Shown piece by piece: positions 43,066 through 52,346 of a stretch of DNA of 64,000 bases. The notes beneath the pieces were generated by a model. The model was not told the origin of the DNA, did not search any database, and saw nothing but the letters and a program-made list of their open reading frames with translations. Position 1 is the stretch's first letter; each line of letters opens with the position of its first letter. The DNA lies in assembly GCF_002831565.1 (NCBI RefSeq), contig NZ_CP025096.1, positions 8,698,471-8,762,470 of the forward strand. The letters are read 5' to 3'. The position numbers were made by a program, and so were the translations under genes. The DNA is from Spirosoma pollinicola. Its GTDB lineage: Bacteria; Bacteroidota; Bacteroidia; Cytophagales; Spirosomataceae.

Positions 43066-43361
43066 TTAAGGTTGACCAGCTTTTATAATGCGTTTTGTTA
43101 AGCCACTTATATTTGCAGAAGCGCCACAGAATTTCAATGGGATTCAGATGAGGACTGTAGGTAGGTAAATAAAAAATGGATAGACCTTGGCTTTCCCAAG
43201 TATCAAATTCGGTTTTAACCACTTTTGCATGATGAATAGGGCCATTATCCAGTACAATTACGTAAGGTTTAGGGTGTACTTTTCGAGCAAAATCATCCAA
43301 ACAATTCTTAATAAAGGCACCGTCCAAATTGGCTTCACTGTGATAAACCGTTAACTGACCC
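43066..43361 (-). pseudogene. IS630-family transposase fragment (inverted copy)
   Basis: The minus-strand frame gives DGAFIKNCLDDFARKVHPKP, VIVLDNGPIHHAKVV, SPHLNPIEILWRFCKYKW and WLNKTHYKSW, the C-terminal half of an IS630 transposase including the DDE Asp and Glu positions. It then runs into the unrelated ThuA-like segment at about 43066. Confidence 0.75.
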
Positions 43362-43373
43362 CTAGCTAGCTAG
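43362..43373. other. Artificial contig linker 12
   Basis: CTAGCTAGCTAG. The 14.6-kb circular contig follows. Confidence 0.9.
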
Positions 43374-43671
43374 CTGAAGATACACCCAAAGGAAAAGCGT
43401 ATCAAATTAGCCAGGTATTATTACGGCAAGAGTATGAAGCTCCATCTATAACCACACTGCCTGCTTTAGTTGTGAGTGATTCACTGCAACTGGAAAACCA
43501 ACAACTTCGGGAAGCAGTGACCGAGCGTGACCGGACGATTCAGCAACTACAAAATCGTCTGTTTGAGCAAGGGGATGTTATGAATGCGATGGCTAATCAG
43601 CTGACTAGTCAAATGACTAATCAGAAAATGAGTCATATTGAAGAGTTACTAATTCAGCAAAATGCTCAATT
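43374..43671. repeat. Terminal overlap of 14.6-kb circle (left copy)
   Basis: Identical to 57995-58292 (298 bases), so the molecule closes at 14,621 bp. Confidence 0.88.
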
Positions 43672-43762
43672 AGGCGATTTACAGAAAAGACTACCTTCAC
43701 CTGAAGCTGATGAATCAACACCCAACAAGCGTAGCCTATGGCATCGATTATTCGGTCGCTGA
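43374..43762 (+). CDS. HTH/coiled-coil protein, C-terminal part (joins 57862)
   Basis: This is the second part of the gene that starts at 57862; the circle joins them. The coiled coil (LQLENQQLREAVTERDRTIQQL) continues into a second helix (QMTNQKMSHIEELLIQQNAQL) and a basic C-terminus (TPNKRSLWHRLFGR). See the entry at 57862 for the whole protein. Confidence 0.8.
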
Positions 43763-43810
43763 GTCGCACCGAAACGGCAAATGCACCCAATGTTGGAGAG
43801 TCCCCCCTTA

Positions 43811-44185
43811 TTAGGCTGCTACCAACTGGACGCTTGATAGTTCAAGGGCTAGCCTGTGTACTGCATCCTCAATGCGTTTAACCTGTTCGGGAGAGGGTTG
43901 CTTACTACCAGCGCTGTAATGCCGCAATAGGGTAGCATTCATACCCGCATATTCCGCAATCTTGGAGACCTTCAGATAAGCATATTGTTCAAAAAAAGCG
44001 GACAGGTCGTAGGCATAGGTGAACTCGATGTCGTGCAAATCATGGAACTCCTGTAGGAGTGTCTTCATATTCACCCGTAGCTCGTCGAGCGTTGGAGCGG
44101 AGTCAACTAACAGATTGTCATCATAAGCAACCCGGCCCCATAAAGCGCCATCGGCCTTTTCGATAATAAGTGGTAATACTTGCAT
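43811..44185 (-). CDS. hicB: HicB-type antitoxin
   Basis: The 124-residue protein has a partial HicB fold at the N-terminus (LIIEKADGALWGRVAYDDNLL, TLDELRVNMKTLLQEF) and a C-terminal helix-turn-helix (VSKIAEYAGMNATLLRHYSAG). It follows hicA by 13 bases, in the toxin-first order usual for HicAB. HicB neutralises HicA and represses the operon. On a plasmid this gives post-segregational killing. Confidence 0.8.
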   Translation of the reverse strand: MQVLPLIIEKADGALWGRVAYDDNLLVDSAPTLDELRVNMKTLLQEFHDLHDIEFTYAYDLSAFFEQYAYLKVSKIAEYAGMNATLLRHYSAGSKQPSPEQVKRIEDAVHRLALELSSVQLVAA

Positions 44186-44198
44186 AGCTGAAGAGCGA

Positions 44199-44381
44199 TT
44201 ATTTCAAGCCGGCCTGTTTTAAAATAGAATTGACGGTCCCTTTAGGAAGGTCACCTTTATGCATGGGTAGTGTTACCTTACCTGCTTTGGTTAGATGAAT
44301 CAGTTGTAGGTGACTTCCCTTCTGGTCTTTCTCCGTCCATCCGTCGGAATGGAGCAATTTTAAGAGTTCTTTGGCCTTCAT
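44199..44381 (-). CDS. hicA: HicA-type mRNA interferase toxin
   Basis: I start at ATG 44381 (MKAKELLKLLHSDGW). The sequence shows the HicA pattern: ELLKLLHSDGW, KGSHLQLIHLTKAGKVTLPMHKGD with the catalytic His in GSH, and GTVNSILKQAGL at the end. HicA cleaves mRNA. The partner hicB follows. Confidence 0.88.
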   Translation of the reverse strand: MKAKELLKLLHSDGWTEKDQKGSHLQLIHLTKAGKVTLPMHKGDLPKGTVNSILKQAGLK

Positions 44382-44478
44382 TCTGCCGGAGTAATACAAC
44401 CTAAAGGTCGCATATTTGCGACCTTAGAACAAGTTTTTAGGTCAAATTATTCTGAACGGTAGCTGCAGGAACAACGAG

Positions 44479-44676
44479 TTAGGTATTACGGGCCTGCGTT
44501 TTATTAGCTAGCTCGTCGTTTGATTCCTCCATCGCTTCGTTCCATTCACCTAGAAACAGCGCTTTTTCGTTGGCGCTGCCTACCAGCATGGGATTGGTTT
44601 TAACAAACGATAGACTCCGCAGCAGTTCCATCATGAAACCTACTTTGTTATCAGGGATATCTAAAACGATTTTCAT
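44479..44676 (-). CDS. Antitoxin-like small protein, 65 aa
   Basis: The opening MKIVLDIPDNKVGFMMELLRSLSF is typical of small Bacteroidota proteins found next to RelE-type toxins (MKI.LDIPDN ... LL..L.FVK). No toxin gene is adjacent; hicA lies downstream. It may be an orphan antitoxin. Confidence 0.6.
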   Translation of the reverse strand: MKIVLDIPDNKVGFMMELLRSLSFVKTNPMLVGSANEKALFLGEWNEAMEESNDELANKTQARNT

Positions 44677-44759
44677 ACGATCAAGATAGTCAAAATTACT
44701 ATTTCTGACGCGTTTTCAGGCTCTACACGCCCTTATCTGGTAGTCGATGGCCTTCCCCC

Positions 44760-45686
44760 TTATTTTTCTTTCCCCTTTGTTTCTAAGCCAAATACTTTGG
44801 CTGTATAGCTTCCAACGTTTTTCACCTTGCCATCAGCGATTTTCACTTGAACGTCGTAGAGTTGGCGAGTAATAGTTTCAGAAGAATGGTTAGCTAATAT
44901 CTGCTCAGCTTGGTCAGAGCGGAGTCTGAATTGTTTGATTAGCCGCTCTTGCAAAGTTGATGTTTGAGCTATTTCTAGTTTGGCTTGATAGAAGACCTCA
45001 AACTCGACTTCAACTACTGGTTTACGCCCCCGTCCTGGTCGGTCACCATAGATAGGTTTGTAAGCGAATGTCAAGTCGGTGTGGCCATTTATCTCTTTTG
45101 CAGCCACATCTAAGACTCTCATTTGAAAGCGGGTCCAGTTGGAATAACTATCTTTCCCTGTCTTTGGGTCTATAACCCAAAGCATATTTTTGAGGTCAAT
45201 TAAGTTACGCCGGAACGTCTTGTCTTTCATGTTTTTGTACATGCACAGTAACTCATAAATCCGTTTGGCATAGGCTGAGTTAAGTGAAATAGCCGCAACC
45301 AACTGTATTTTAGTATACTTCTCGTTTAACTCGACATAAAACGGGCGTACCATTTGTGATAACTCTATTTGTATAATTCCCGTACCCTTTTTGTATAGAG
45401 CTGAAGCTATAAAAGTAGCCTGTAACACGTCTCCGTTTGGCAAGGTAGTCTCAAAGACCCGCGATAATAACTTACGTGAAGCTTGCTTATAAGCCTCGAA
45501 TTTTAACTCTTCTGACCCAGTTATATGAGCCATTTCTTTGACTGATACCTGATACATTTTAGTAACTGGATCATCTTTCTTTATACTTGCGACTACCATG
45601 TACAAGATATTCTTCTCTGCTTCACTCATTTCATAGCGAGCAACAGTAAGAACATTGTCTTGCCAAATCTCTATTACTTTATTCAT
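44760..45686 (-). CDS. repB: Rep_3-family replication initiator
   Basis: I start at ATG 45686 (MNKVIEIWQDN). The 308-residue protein has two winged-helix domains typical of Rep_3 initiators: the first from LTVARYEMSEAEKNILYMVVAS to the YKQASRKLLSR region, the second around SLNSAYAKRIYELLCMYK, RRNLIDLKNMLWV and RMRVLDVAAKEIN. Four iterons and a DnaA box lie just upstream. It should initiate replication of the 14.6-kb circle. Confidence 0.9.
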   Translation of the reverse strand: MNKVIEIWQDNVLTVARYEMSEAEKNILYMVVASIKKDDPVTKMYQVSVKEMAHITGSEELKFEAYKQASRKLLSRVFETTLPNGDVLQATFIASALYKKGTGIIQIELSQMVRPFYVELNEKYTKIQLVAAISLNSAYAKRIYELLCMYKNMKDKTFRRNLIDLKNMLWVIDPKTGKDSYSNWTRFQMRVLDVAAKEINGHTDLTFAYKPIYGDRPGRGRKPVVEVEFEVFYQAKLEIAQTSTLQERLIKQFRLRSDQAEQILANHSSETITRQLYDVQVKIADGKVKNVGSYTAKVFGLETKGKEK

Positions 45687-45763
45687 GATAAAATACTGAT
45701 AAGCAAAATTATACAAAAAAGTAGCAATAAAAAATGCCAATAACTTTTAAAAAGCACTATTCT

Positions 45764-45886
45764 ACCGACCAAACGCTACTTTATTAAACCCGTTTCACCG
45801 ACCAAACGCTACTTTATTAAACCCGTTTCACCGACCAAACGCTACTTTATTACCGACCAAACGCTACTTTATTAAAGTTATCCACA
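45764..45886. repeat. Iterons and DnaA box (oriV)
   Basis: ACCGACCAAACGCTACTTTA then TTA occurs at 45764, 45797, 45830 and 45852; the first three have a 33-bp period, the last only 22. A perfect DnaA box TTATCCACA follows at 45878-45886. Confidence 0.88.
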
Positions 45887-46374
45887 GTGTAATCATTTAG
45901 TAATCAGGGGGTTATTTGCTAAAAAATCGCCTTACAAGTGTTTAACAAGTGATATTTGATAATACACAATCACTTGTTGTAAAAAAAAGTGGCTTGAAAA
46001 AGCGGTTTTTAGGGGTAAAAAAGGACAAATAAACATTGATCACCGGATTGCTAACGAGTAGATCAAAAAACAATGGGGAAGAGAAAGGAAAAGAGCAAAA
46101 ACTAAAAAACGCACCGGGGCCGCGAAACTATAAATTTAGTTAAATGTTTCACGATTTGTATTATTCAAATATTAATTCGAGTACTCATTTAGTAAAGGCT
46201 GATGAAAAGAAGAACCACTAACCTATTCTATCCCCTTTCCAATACTTGTACCCCCACCTATTCAATTACCTAAGTTGACCGGGATTTAATTTGGTGATTT
46301 GCGGTATGTTCTTTAGCTTCCTGATATGAAGCTTACCCATCCGGCGCGCGTGTCGTGGTACGGTCTTGTAAAGA
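45887..46374. other. AT-rich region between oriV and oriT
   Basis: No gene. AT-rich with runs of A, as expected for a DNA-unwinding element downstream of the DnaA box. CACTTGT words occur at 45942-45977. Confidence 0.4.
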
Positions 46375-46420
46375 GCGAGACGGAACGCTATTCCGCTACG
46401 CTTCATACCGTTCGTCTCGC
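46375..46420. other. oriT-like hairpin upstream of mob genes
   Basis: GCGAGACGG(A)ACG pairs with CGTTCGTCTCGC with one bulge; the loop has CCGCTACGC. The upstream words CATCCGG and CGGTCTTG and the ACGCTACG-type loop recur at 40512 and 60529 on the relaxase-free plasmids. Confidence 0.65.
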
Positions 46421-46539
46421 CCTACGGATCTGATAATCAATAATTTATAATTAGTAAGCGTTAATAATTAACTTATTTTTTGCATACTTTACCATTAACT
46501 AGCTGATAATCAATACCAAAATGAATAGAAATTATCCGT

Positions 46540-47013
46540 ATGAACGACCGTAAGAGTCTATCGATTAGTCTGGGAACGCACCGGCAGTTAGAGAAGTTAA
46601 GCGATCAATTAGGCTTATCTCACAAAGATTTAGTGGCCATTATGCTCCAATTTTTTGCCGTAACCAAGCTTGATCCGCGCTATCCCAAAGCCGATGCACC
46701 CGATATCGTGCTCAAAAAATTAACCGATAAAGTCGATTCGCTGGACAAGCGCTTTATTGGATTTATCCGAGAGCAGGAAAAGGAAATCTTAAAACCTATG
46801 CGGGCCGACGTACAGGCCCTCCGTCAAGCCGTAGAAAGCGGCTTAGGCGGGGGGGTAACCCCCCAACAACTCGAAGAGCAGTTGACCAGCGTAGTCGAAG
46901 CGGTGCAGACGTTGGTGCGGCTTTCGTTCCGCACCGCTTTGGTCGATAATGCGCTCCGGAGCGAATACAAGCAGCAGGCCGATCAACTCATTGCCCAACA
47001 GAACGGCCTATGA
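46540..47013 (+). CDS. Mobilization accessory protein
   Basis: The 157-residue protein has an N-terminal RHH-like region (KSLSISLGTHRQLEKLSDQLGLSHKDLVAIML) and a conserved block RFIGFIREQEKEILKP shared with the protein at 63417 (RLISFIKEQERKTLNP). It overlaps the relaxase start by 4 bases (ATGA). Such proteins bind oriT and help the relaxase. Confidence 0.8.
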   Translation: MNDRKSLSISLGTHRQLEKLSDQLGLSHKDLVAIMLQFFAVTKLDPRYPKADAPDIVLKKLTDKVDSLDKRFIGFIREQEKEILKPMRADVQALRQAVESGLGGGVTPQQLEEQLTSVVEAVQTLVRLSFRTALVDNALRSEYKQQADQLIAQQNGL

Positions 47014-48035
47014 TGACCAAGATACCGTCCGGTGGTTCGGGCCTTTCGAACCGAAGTGGCTCCTGTGGGGGACTGGTGGCGTATTTAGAAAAGGAGCAGT
47101 TGGGGAAGTGGTTTGGTCGAGAGGTTGAGGCCATTGCTGGTTACCAGGTCATAGCTGAACTGGATGCCAATAAACGGAATTTAGGGCGGTCCGATGACAA
47201 GTATTATCAGATCGTACTCGCTCCGTCTAAGTCGGAGTTAGCCCATATTGAGGCTGATCCGGCTGCGTTGAAAGCCTTCACCCGCTCGGCAATGGAGGAA
47301 TACGCTCAGAATTTTGGCAAGGGGATTGAGAGTCGTGATCTGGTATGGTATGCCAAGATTGAGCATAGCCGCAGCTATGATTATACCGACCGCGCGGTTC
47401 AGTTGGGGGAGCAGGCTAAAGGGGGGCTAAAAATGGGCGATCAGACCCATATTCATGTGATCGTGAGTCGTACCGAGAACCTGAAGACCTACCGGCAGGA
47501 TCTGACCGAAGGCCTGCACGAGCGCAAGAACCCCTATCACCTAAGTCCGCTGACCAATCATAAAGGCACCACGAAAGGCGTAGTCTTAGGCGGTTTTGAA
47601 CGCAACGGCTTTAGTCAGCGGGTCGAGCAATGTTTTGACCAAGGCTTTAGCTATGAGCGTAGTCTGACCGACTCGTTCCGGTATCTGCACGGGATGAAAT
47701 ACGGGGATGAGGGCCTCAAAGCCGAACTAAGTCAAGCCGCCGCCTTGGAGCGCAGTCAGCAACGGGAGCAGGCCCGATCGCTGGAGCTGGCCAGCCAGCA
47801 GCGGCAAGCTGAGTTGCAGGCGGGTTTAGGGCAGGCTTACCAGCAACAAGATGTTCGCACGTTAAGCCAAGGCTTAGAGCAAGCCGAGCAGATCCGTCAG
47901 CAATTGGCCCAGCAACGTCAACAGGAGCAAGCCCGTCAGTTGGAGATAGAGCGGGCTGAAAGCTTAAAACAAGGACAACGGTTAGAACAAGGTATCCAAC
48001 AAACGCCCCGTCAGGATCGGGGTTTATGGCGATGA
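47010..48035 (+). CDS. Relaxase (Bacteroidota BmgA/DUF5712-like)
   Basis: The 341-residue protein has a relaxase N-terminus: SGLSNRSGSCGGLVAYLEKE, KYYQIVLAPSKSEL and the metal-binding motif THIHVIVSR (HxH) at about 148-156, with a candidate catalytic Tyr in DYTDRAV or near the N-terminus. The C-terminal 110 residues are a Gln/Glu-rich coiled coil. This matches short relaxases of mobilizable Bacteroidota elements. It nicks oriT and pilots the strand into a conjugation channel supplied by another element. Confidence 0.82.
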   Translation: MMTKIPSGGSGLSNRSGSCGGLVAYLEKEQLGKWFGREVEAIAGYQVIAELDANKRNLGRSDDKYYQIVLAPSKSELAHIEADPAALKAFTRSAMEEYAQNFGKGIESRDLVWYAKIEHSRSYDYTDRAVQLGEQAKGGLKMGDQTHIHVIVSRTENLKTYRQDLTEGLHERKNPYHLSPLTNHKGTTKGVVLGGFERNGFSQRVEQCFDQGFSYERSLTDSFRYLHGMKYGDEGLKAELSQAAALERSQQREQARSLELASQQRQAELQAGLGQAYQQQDVRTLSQGLEQAEQIRQQLAQQRQQEQARQLEIERAESLKQGQRLEQGIQQTPRQDRGLWR

Positions 48036-48730
48036 ACGAGAATAAATATCTAAAAAACCTAAATCAAAAGAGTACATCCAGTGCCCCTATCCCCGCAGCG
48101 GGTAGCCCTTCACCGGCTTCTCCCGTGCCGCCAAGCGCGCCCAACGGGTATGATCCGATTCAACGGTTAGTCGATGAACTAAGCCGCCAGAACACGGCTA
48201 TCGAGGGGTTAAATACACGGTTTGATCGGTGGGAAAAACTGCCCAAAGGAGCCAGCCAAGCTGAATTGGCTGCCTTGATGCAGGCCGCTCGAGAAGGCAT
48301 TGATTTCAACTTGGATCCTGAGCCGATTGCTCGGTTGTTACTGCCTAAATTAACCAAAGGGATGCCCACGGTAAGCAACCTAAAAACCGCCACTGACGAA
48401 GGGGTGAACGAAATACGGGCCGTTGGGCTGGCCGCAGCGGAGCGCATTGAGCAGGCCGGTACTACGGCGGCTAATCGCATTGAGTGGGCCAGCCGCAGTA
48501 AGGCCAATGCGTGGGCTAATCGTATTGGCTTTACCAGCTGGCAATCCGCTCTGGTGGTGTTTGGGTTACTGGTGGTGATCGGGGGCAGTCTGGCTTTATA
48601 CGAGCAGTCGTATCAACACGAGATCCAGACGATGCGCATCCAGGATAATGCCACCAAGGAGTTTGCGGGTTGGATTCAGGAGAAGTACCCCGAAGTCTGG
48701 AAAGCTTATCTGAAAAAGTTTGCCAAGTGA
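48026..48730 (+). CDS. Membrane-anchored mobilization accessory protein
   Basis: It overlaps the relaxase gene by 10 bases; an inner ATG at 48032 is also possible. The protein has a Pro/Ser-rich N-terminus, a helical middle, repeated Ala/Glu helices (AAAERIEQAGTTAANRIE), and one transmembrane segment near the C-terminus (ALVVFGLLVVIGGSLALY). Third gene of the mob operon; a MobB-like role in attaching the relaxosome to the transfer channel is inference. Confidence 0.65.
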   Translation: MAMNENKYLKNLNQKSTSSAPIPAAGSPSPASPVPPSAPNGYDPIQRLVDELSRQNTAIEGLNTRFDRWEKLPKGASQAELAALMQAAREGIDFNLDPEPIARLLLPKLTKGMPTVSNLKTATDEGVNEIRAVGLAAAERIEQAGTTAANRIEWASRSKANAWANRIGFTSWQSALVVFGLLVVIGGSLALYEQSYQHEIQTMRIQDNATKEFAGWIQEKYPEVWKAYLKKFAK

Positions 48731-48773
48731 TCCGTGTTGCAAACGCCGGTTCCCATTAACTCCCTACCTTAAG

Positions 48774-49178
48774 TTACCTTAATAGCCACTGCTCACGCAA
48801 GCTCTGAGCGATTTGATTTAACTGTTGAAAGGTCAGAGGCTTGGTTAGAAATTCATTGGCCCCTAAGACCAACGATTGCTGACGATCTTGGTCGGAAGAC
48901 GATGTCGTTAACATCACGACCGGCAGAGCGGCATACTTCGTTACACTACGCAACTCACTCAGGGCCTCAAACCCATTTTTACGGGGCATATTAATATCCA
49001 ACAGAATCAGCCGGGGAGTCTGTTCATAGTTATCCAGCGTCGGTAGTAAGTCCTCCCCATCGCTGAGCGAAAGTACGCTGATGGGCGGTTGGCTGTTGAG
49101 GAAAGCCGAGCGAATAAAGAGTTGATCATCTTCATCGTCGTCAACAATCCAAACCGAGGGTGTACTGAGTTGTTGCAT
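48774..49178 (-). CDS. Single-domain response regulator
   Basis: A 134-residue receiver: acidic pocket VDDDEDD (12-18), phospho-acceptor Asp61 in LILLDINMP, switch Thr in LTTSS, Lys in LTKPL. It is close in sequence to the regulator at 3716 on the 33.9-kb circle. No kinase is encoded on this plasmid, so it must be served from elsewhere. Confidence 0.88.
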   Translation of the reverse strand: MQQLSTPSVWIVDDDEDDQLFIRSAFLNSQPPISVLSLSDGEDLLPTLDNYEQTPRLILLDINMPRKNGFEALSELRSVTKYAALPVVMLTTSSSDQDRQQSLVLGANEFLTKPLTFQQLNQIAQSLREQWLLR

Positions 49179-49501
49179 AAGCTAGCGGAGCCTGTGAAGC
49201 GAAGCAATATTACTTGTTTAATCCTTTTTAGACAAATCTTAAACAAGAAAATACGTTTACTCATGGTCTGTTTTAACCAGATTATACTTATTGGATACTT
49301 GAATTGCCGTTCGCGAAGGATCTTTGATGAAAAGTTAACCTTGGTAAAACGACGTCGCTTTCCTTTATAATACGTTAAGCGTATCAGTCGAGTCTTGTAA
49401 AATTGGCCTTCAACGGTCATATTTAGACGGAATTTTAGCCTTAATACATGGTGCATTATGGAGTTGTGCTCTGAGTACCGAGTGAGACGAAATGGGTACC
49501 C

Positions 49502-49651
49502 GTGCAGGAAAATCTGGCTGGTATTGGTTGGCCAAGGGTCTTTTTCGATCCGTCCGAACGGTTGACCCTTGCGCAGGCCATTCGTCGCCGCGCTCAGTTG
49601 CGCGCTAGGTATCCTGGCTTCACGTTTACTCTGGAAGAATATGAAAGTTAA
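49502..49651 (+). CDS. Possible short ORF, 49 aa (GTG start)
   Basis: A frame not longer than 49 codons reads VFFDPSERLTLAQAIRRRAQ and ends FTFTLEEYES. Its amino-acid composition is protein-like and codon use fits the plasmid, but start and function are uncertain. It may be the remnant of a longer gene. Confidence 0.3.
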   Translation: MQENLAGIGWPRVFFDPSERLTLAQAIRRRAQLRARYPGFTFTLEEYES

Positions 49652-49667
49652 CGGACCATATCTGGCC

Positions 49668-49955
49668 TTATAGGCCAGTTCGCTTTATCGCTTGCTTGGG
49701 CGTCAACCACGGTAAGCCGTAAAAGACATAGGTTCCATCCAGGGTGTAGATATCCAGTAAACCATCCAAGTTTCCGATGCCATACTTAATCCAGTCACCA
49801 TCGATATTGTAGATATCAAGTAGGCCTTTCCCGGTGGTCACTCCATAGGCGCTATAATTGCCGTACTCATCAAAGAAGTTGATGAAGTCCGCATCCATCC
49901 AAAGGCCAAAAGCGACCAACTTTCTTTCCAAGCTATATATCTTTAGGGGCTTCAT
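49668..49955 (-). CDS. Short repeat protein (MORN-like layout), 95 aa
   Basis: The product consists of about four imperfect repeats of 21 residues: IY(S/N/T)L(E/D)G-x2-V-x-(F/Y)G-x5-(G)LLD. The Tyr/Gly pattern suggests a small beta-repeat structure. Function unknown. No signal peptide. Confidence 0.55.
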   Translation of the reverse strand: MKPLKIYSLERKLVAFGLWMDADFINFFDEYGNYSAYGVTTGKGLLDIYNIDGDWIKYGIGNLDGLLDIYTLDGTYVFYGLPWLTPKQAIKRTGL

Positions 49956-50407
49956 ACCTGTCTGCGAGCGAGGGACTCCTAGGGGGCAGCAAATAAGAGC
50001 TAACCAGGTAGCCTGATCAACGGTAAAAACTAGGAGGTCAAATAAGGTAACGGCTCGTGAATAGAGCTGATAAAATTAAAAGGGGAAGTGGTCTGGGAAG
50101 AGCTGTAGAACCGAGTTTACCACGGGGTGAAAAAGGGAACTCATATGCAATATTACACCCTCTCTTTGGTCCGCTGTTAATTGTACTTTTTGACGGGTTG
50201 TTGTATAATGTAGCTGATGTCATGAGATCATTTGAATCAACTTAGCTAATGTGCAGTGACACACTACTGTATAATGCAACTACTTTATTTCCCCAATTGA
50301 ATAACTTAATGGGTTTTGTTAACATATGAACGATCGTTTGTCGTGTATCAAGAAGAGTAAAGCGGGTGGTTTATCACTTTGATTCAATGGCTCCGAACCA
50401 AAGCCAC
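49956..50407. other. Intergenic stretch with pdif-like site
   Basis: No gene supported. It holds pdif-like site S1 (50198-50225). Confidence 0.5.
50198..50225 (+). other. pdif-like XerC/XerD site S1
   Basis: Arm TTGTTGTATAA, spacer TGTAGC, arm TGATGTCATGA. The first arm is identical to those of S2, S6 and S7; the second is a weak XerD arm. Confidence 0.55.
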
Positions 50408-50611
50408 TTAAGCTTCATCAAACGTTCTGCTCACGTCCTCCAGCAGTTTTATTAAAGCAGCTCCTACTTGACCCCTCACTAAACTAGGTAAGTAAGGTAA
50501 TACCAGTTCGTCAACTGCTTTGGTGGTTTGTCTAACAGCTCTTTCAATCTGTTTCTGCCGGCTCTCATTTTGTAGCTGAGCGTGTTCCATAAGTCTAGCG
50601 ATCTCGTTCAA
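50408..50611 (-). CDS. Small helical protein (end of a two-gene unit)
   Basis: Translation may begin at a TTG directly after the upstream stop (50611) or, more likely, at ATG 50590 (MEHAQLQNES). The product is a charged helix (RQKQIERAVRQTTKAVDEL). Cotranscribed with the gene at 50612-50968. Confidence 0.45.
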   Translation of the reverse strand: MNEIARLMEHAQLQNESRQKQIERAVRQTTKAVDELVLPYLPSLVRGQVGAALIKLLEDVSRTFDEA

Positions 50612-50968
50612 TTAGTCTTGATTTTGATGATAGTTCATCAATTGCTCTTCCGTCGCAAATAGTTGAGGTGAGCTACCATCGGCCACCACACATTCCACGG
50701 TAAAGGCTGAAAATAGATTCGCATCAGGCACCAGGGTGTAAACGACTCGTTCGACTTGTATATCCTTTTGGCTGGTTAGCTCGGTTACCGCAATACTGCC
50801 ACTAGGCCCGGTTCCAAATACTACTTTGACCGAAGAAACAGTCGCTTTTAGACAAGGTTCGTTCCTTACGACGCCAACCACGGATCGCTCATCGGGCGGA
50901 TAAGTAGTATAAACGACATCGCCTACTTCGAAGGGGGCGGTAAAATCGAGTGAAAATCGGATTGGCAT
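50612..50968 (-). CDS. Hypothetical beta-rich protein, 118 aa
   Basis: Strand-rich protein with FEVGDVVYTTYPPDERSVVG at the start and no signal. The length and pattern would fit an SH3-like barrel. Function unknown. It lies in the first Xer-bounded module. Confidence 0.55.
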   Translation of the reverse strand: MPIRFSLDFTAPFEVGDVVYTTYPPDERSVVGVVRNEPCLKATVSSVKVVFGTGPSGSIAVTELTSQKDIQVERVVYTLVPDANLFSAFTVECVVADGSSPQLFATEEQLMNYHQNQD

Positions 50969-51734
50969 GCGTGAAAGTTATTTTTGGGCTACTGTTTTTA
51001 CTGATTACACTTACTTAAGCAAGTGCCTTTTGATCATAAATACGGAATTTAATGAGGATTCGGCCCCATTTTGGGTGTATTCAAAAAAAGGTACATAAAT
51101 CGTCACGAGCTTACTATACGTTTTTCACTAGGCTTTAGGATCGTATAATCAACTCTCAGCCGGTTGAAGAACACACATGTGAGTCTTAATAAGTCAGCTG
51201 AGCAGTAAAGATGAGACCGCGCGGCGTCCGCATTGAATTTTGAGATGGCAACTTGAAACAGATTTTAGCCCGTTTTTACTCCCTCCAAAGGCACAAGAAC
51301 CTGTCTTAGCTAAACGTCCGTTTATTTGAGACGCGAATTTTCGAGTCGTGACTGCAACGACGGACCGTGGTTCATGTACCTTTTCTTAAACCTACCCCTT
51401 ACGTGCAGATTTATACTTACAAATATGACAAATTTTATATATGATATTATTTATAGAATAATATCGCGCATCGATCCTATGCTTGCTTCTTTAGTGTTCA
51501 CTTGTTATATATATTTGAGTATAAATTTATAATTATATAAAAAATAATACTTAGAAGATATATAGTATATAATAAGTAAACATAAGGATTTGTTATGTAC
51601 AATCGCTGTTATTTGGGTATTGTTTAAAGGATTGTTTGCTAGACAACTTCTTTTTCAATAAGCTTATTTACGCGCTAGCGAACAGATACCTATCGTAGGT
51701 ATCTGTTCGCTTTGACCAATTAATACAACTGAAT
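50969..51734. other. Intergenic region, 766 bp
   Basis: No gene supported. 51420-51590 is very AT-rich. A hairpin GATACCTA/TAGGTATC-like repeat (GAACAGATACC/GGTATCTGTTC, about 51680-51711) lies 30 bp before the gene at 51741. Confidence 0.4.
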
Positions 51735-51740
51735 TTGCTG

Positions 51741-52007
51741 ATGATGAACCCATTGACTATTCTTATTGCGATTGTATCTGTGGCGGTGCTTGTCGTTTTG
51801 GTTCGGGAAGCTCTCCGTCATGTGACGGTTAAAAAACGGTGTCCAGTTTGTGGCAACCGGCACCCAGATCGAACAAAACGACCGGCTTGGGTGAAATCAG
51901 TGGAGTTCCTAGTTGCGTCGGAAAGCTACCGCTGTCATGCCTGCGGCAACCGATTCACTCGGATCGGACGATCGACCGTAAAGGCTTCAAAAGAAGTTAT
52001 TTTGTAA
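51741..52007 (+). CDS. Membrane-anchored zinc-ribbon protein
   Basis: One N-terminal transmembrane segment (TILIAIVSVAVLVVLV) is followed by a zinc ribbon with CPVCGNRH and CHACGNRF. Size 88 residues. The start is ATG 51741; a Met two codons earlier is possible. Function unknown. Confidence 0.65.
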   Translation: MMNPLTILIAIVSVAVLVVLVREALRHVTVKKRCPVCGNRHPDRTKRPAWVKSVEFLVASESYRCHACGNRFTRIGRSTVKASKEVIL

Positions 52008-52346
52008 TAACGACAGCCATCGGCGGTGCAATGAGGTCCCGATTTATATCGCAACCGGCATTGTGAAATGGTTGTAAAGGCTCCAAAGATGAAAGTCTAA
52101 AGGATCTTCTCCCGTTTAAAGAATCAACCGCTGGGCGGTCTCGAGTTTTTGCGAAATAATCTTTCACCTGCTAACTAACCAGGTCTACATCTTTCCGGAT
52201 AGGTGGATGAACTGTTCACGGCCCGTTGCAGCGGTACCAGTTAGCTAAGATATCCCATTATTGTTCTAATTGAGTTATCGAAGGATAGGGATTTGACTAG
52301 CCCTCAACTGGCTGTTACACATGTTATTCGTACACTAAACACTACC

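Noticed and set aside
49007..49456. 149-residue minus-strand frame upstream of the response regulator
   Set aside because: It overlaps the response regulator in another frame and its composition is Lys/Arg/Ile rich without protein-like pattern.
50262..50290. Additional pdif-like site (ACTACTGTATAA and following bases)
   Set aside because: Only the end of the left arm fits; the right arm does not resemble TTATGTTAA.
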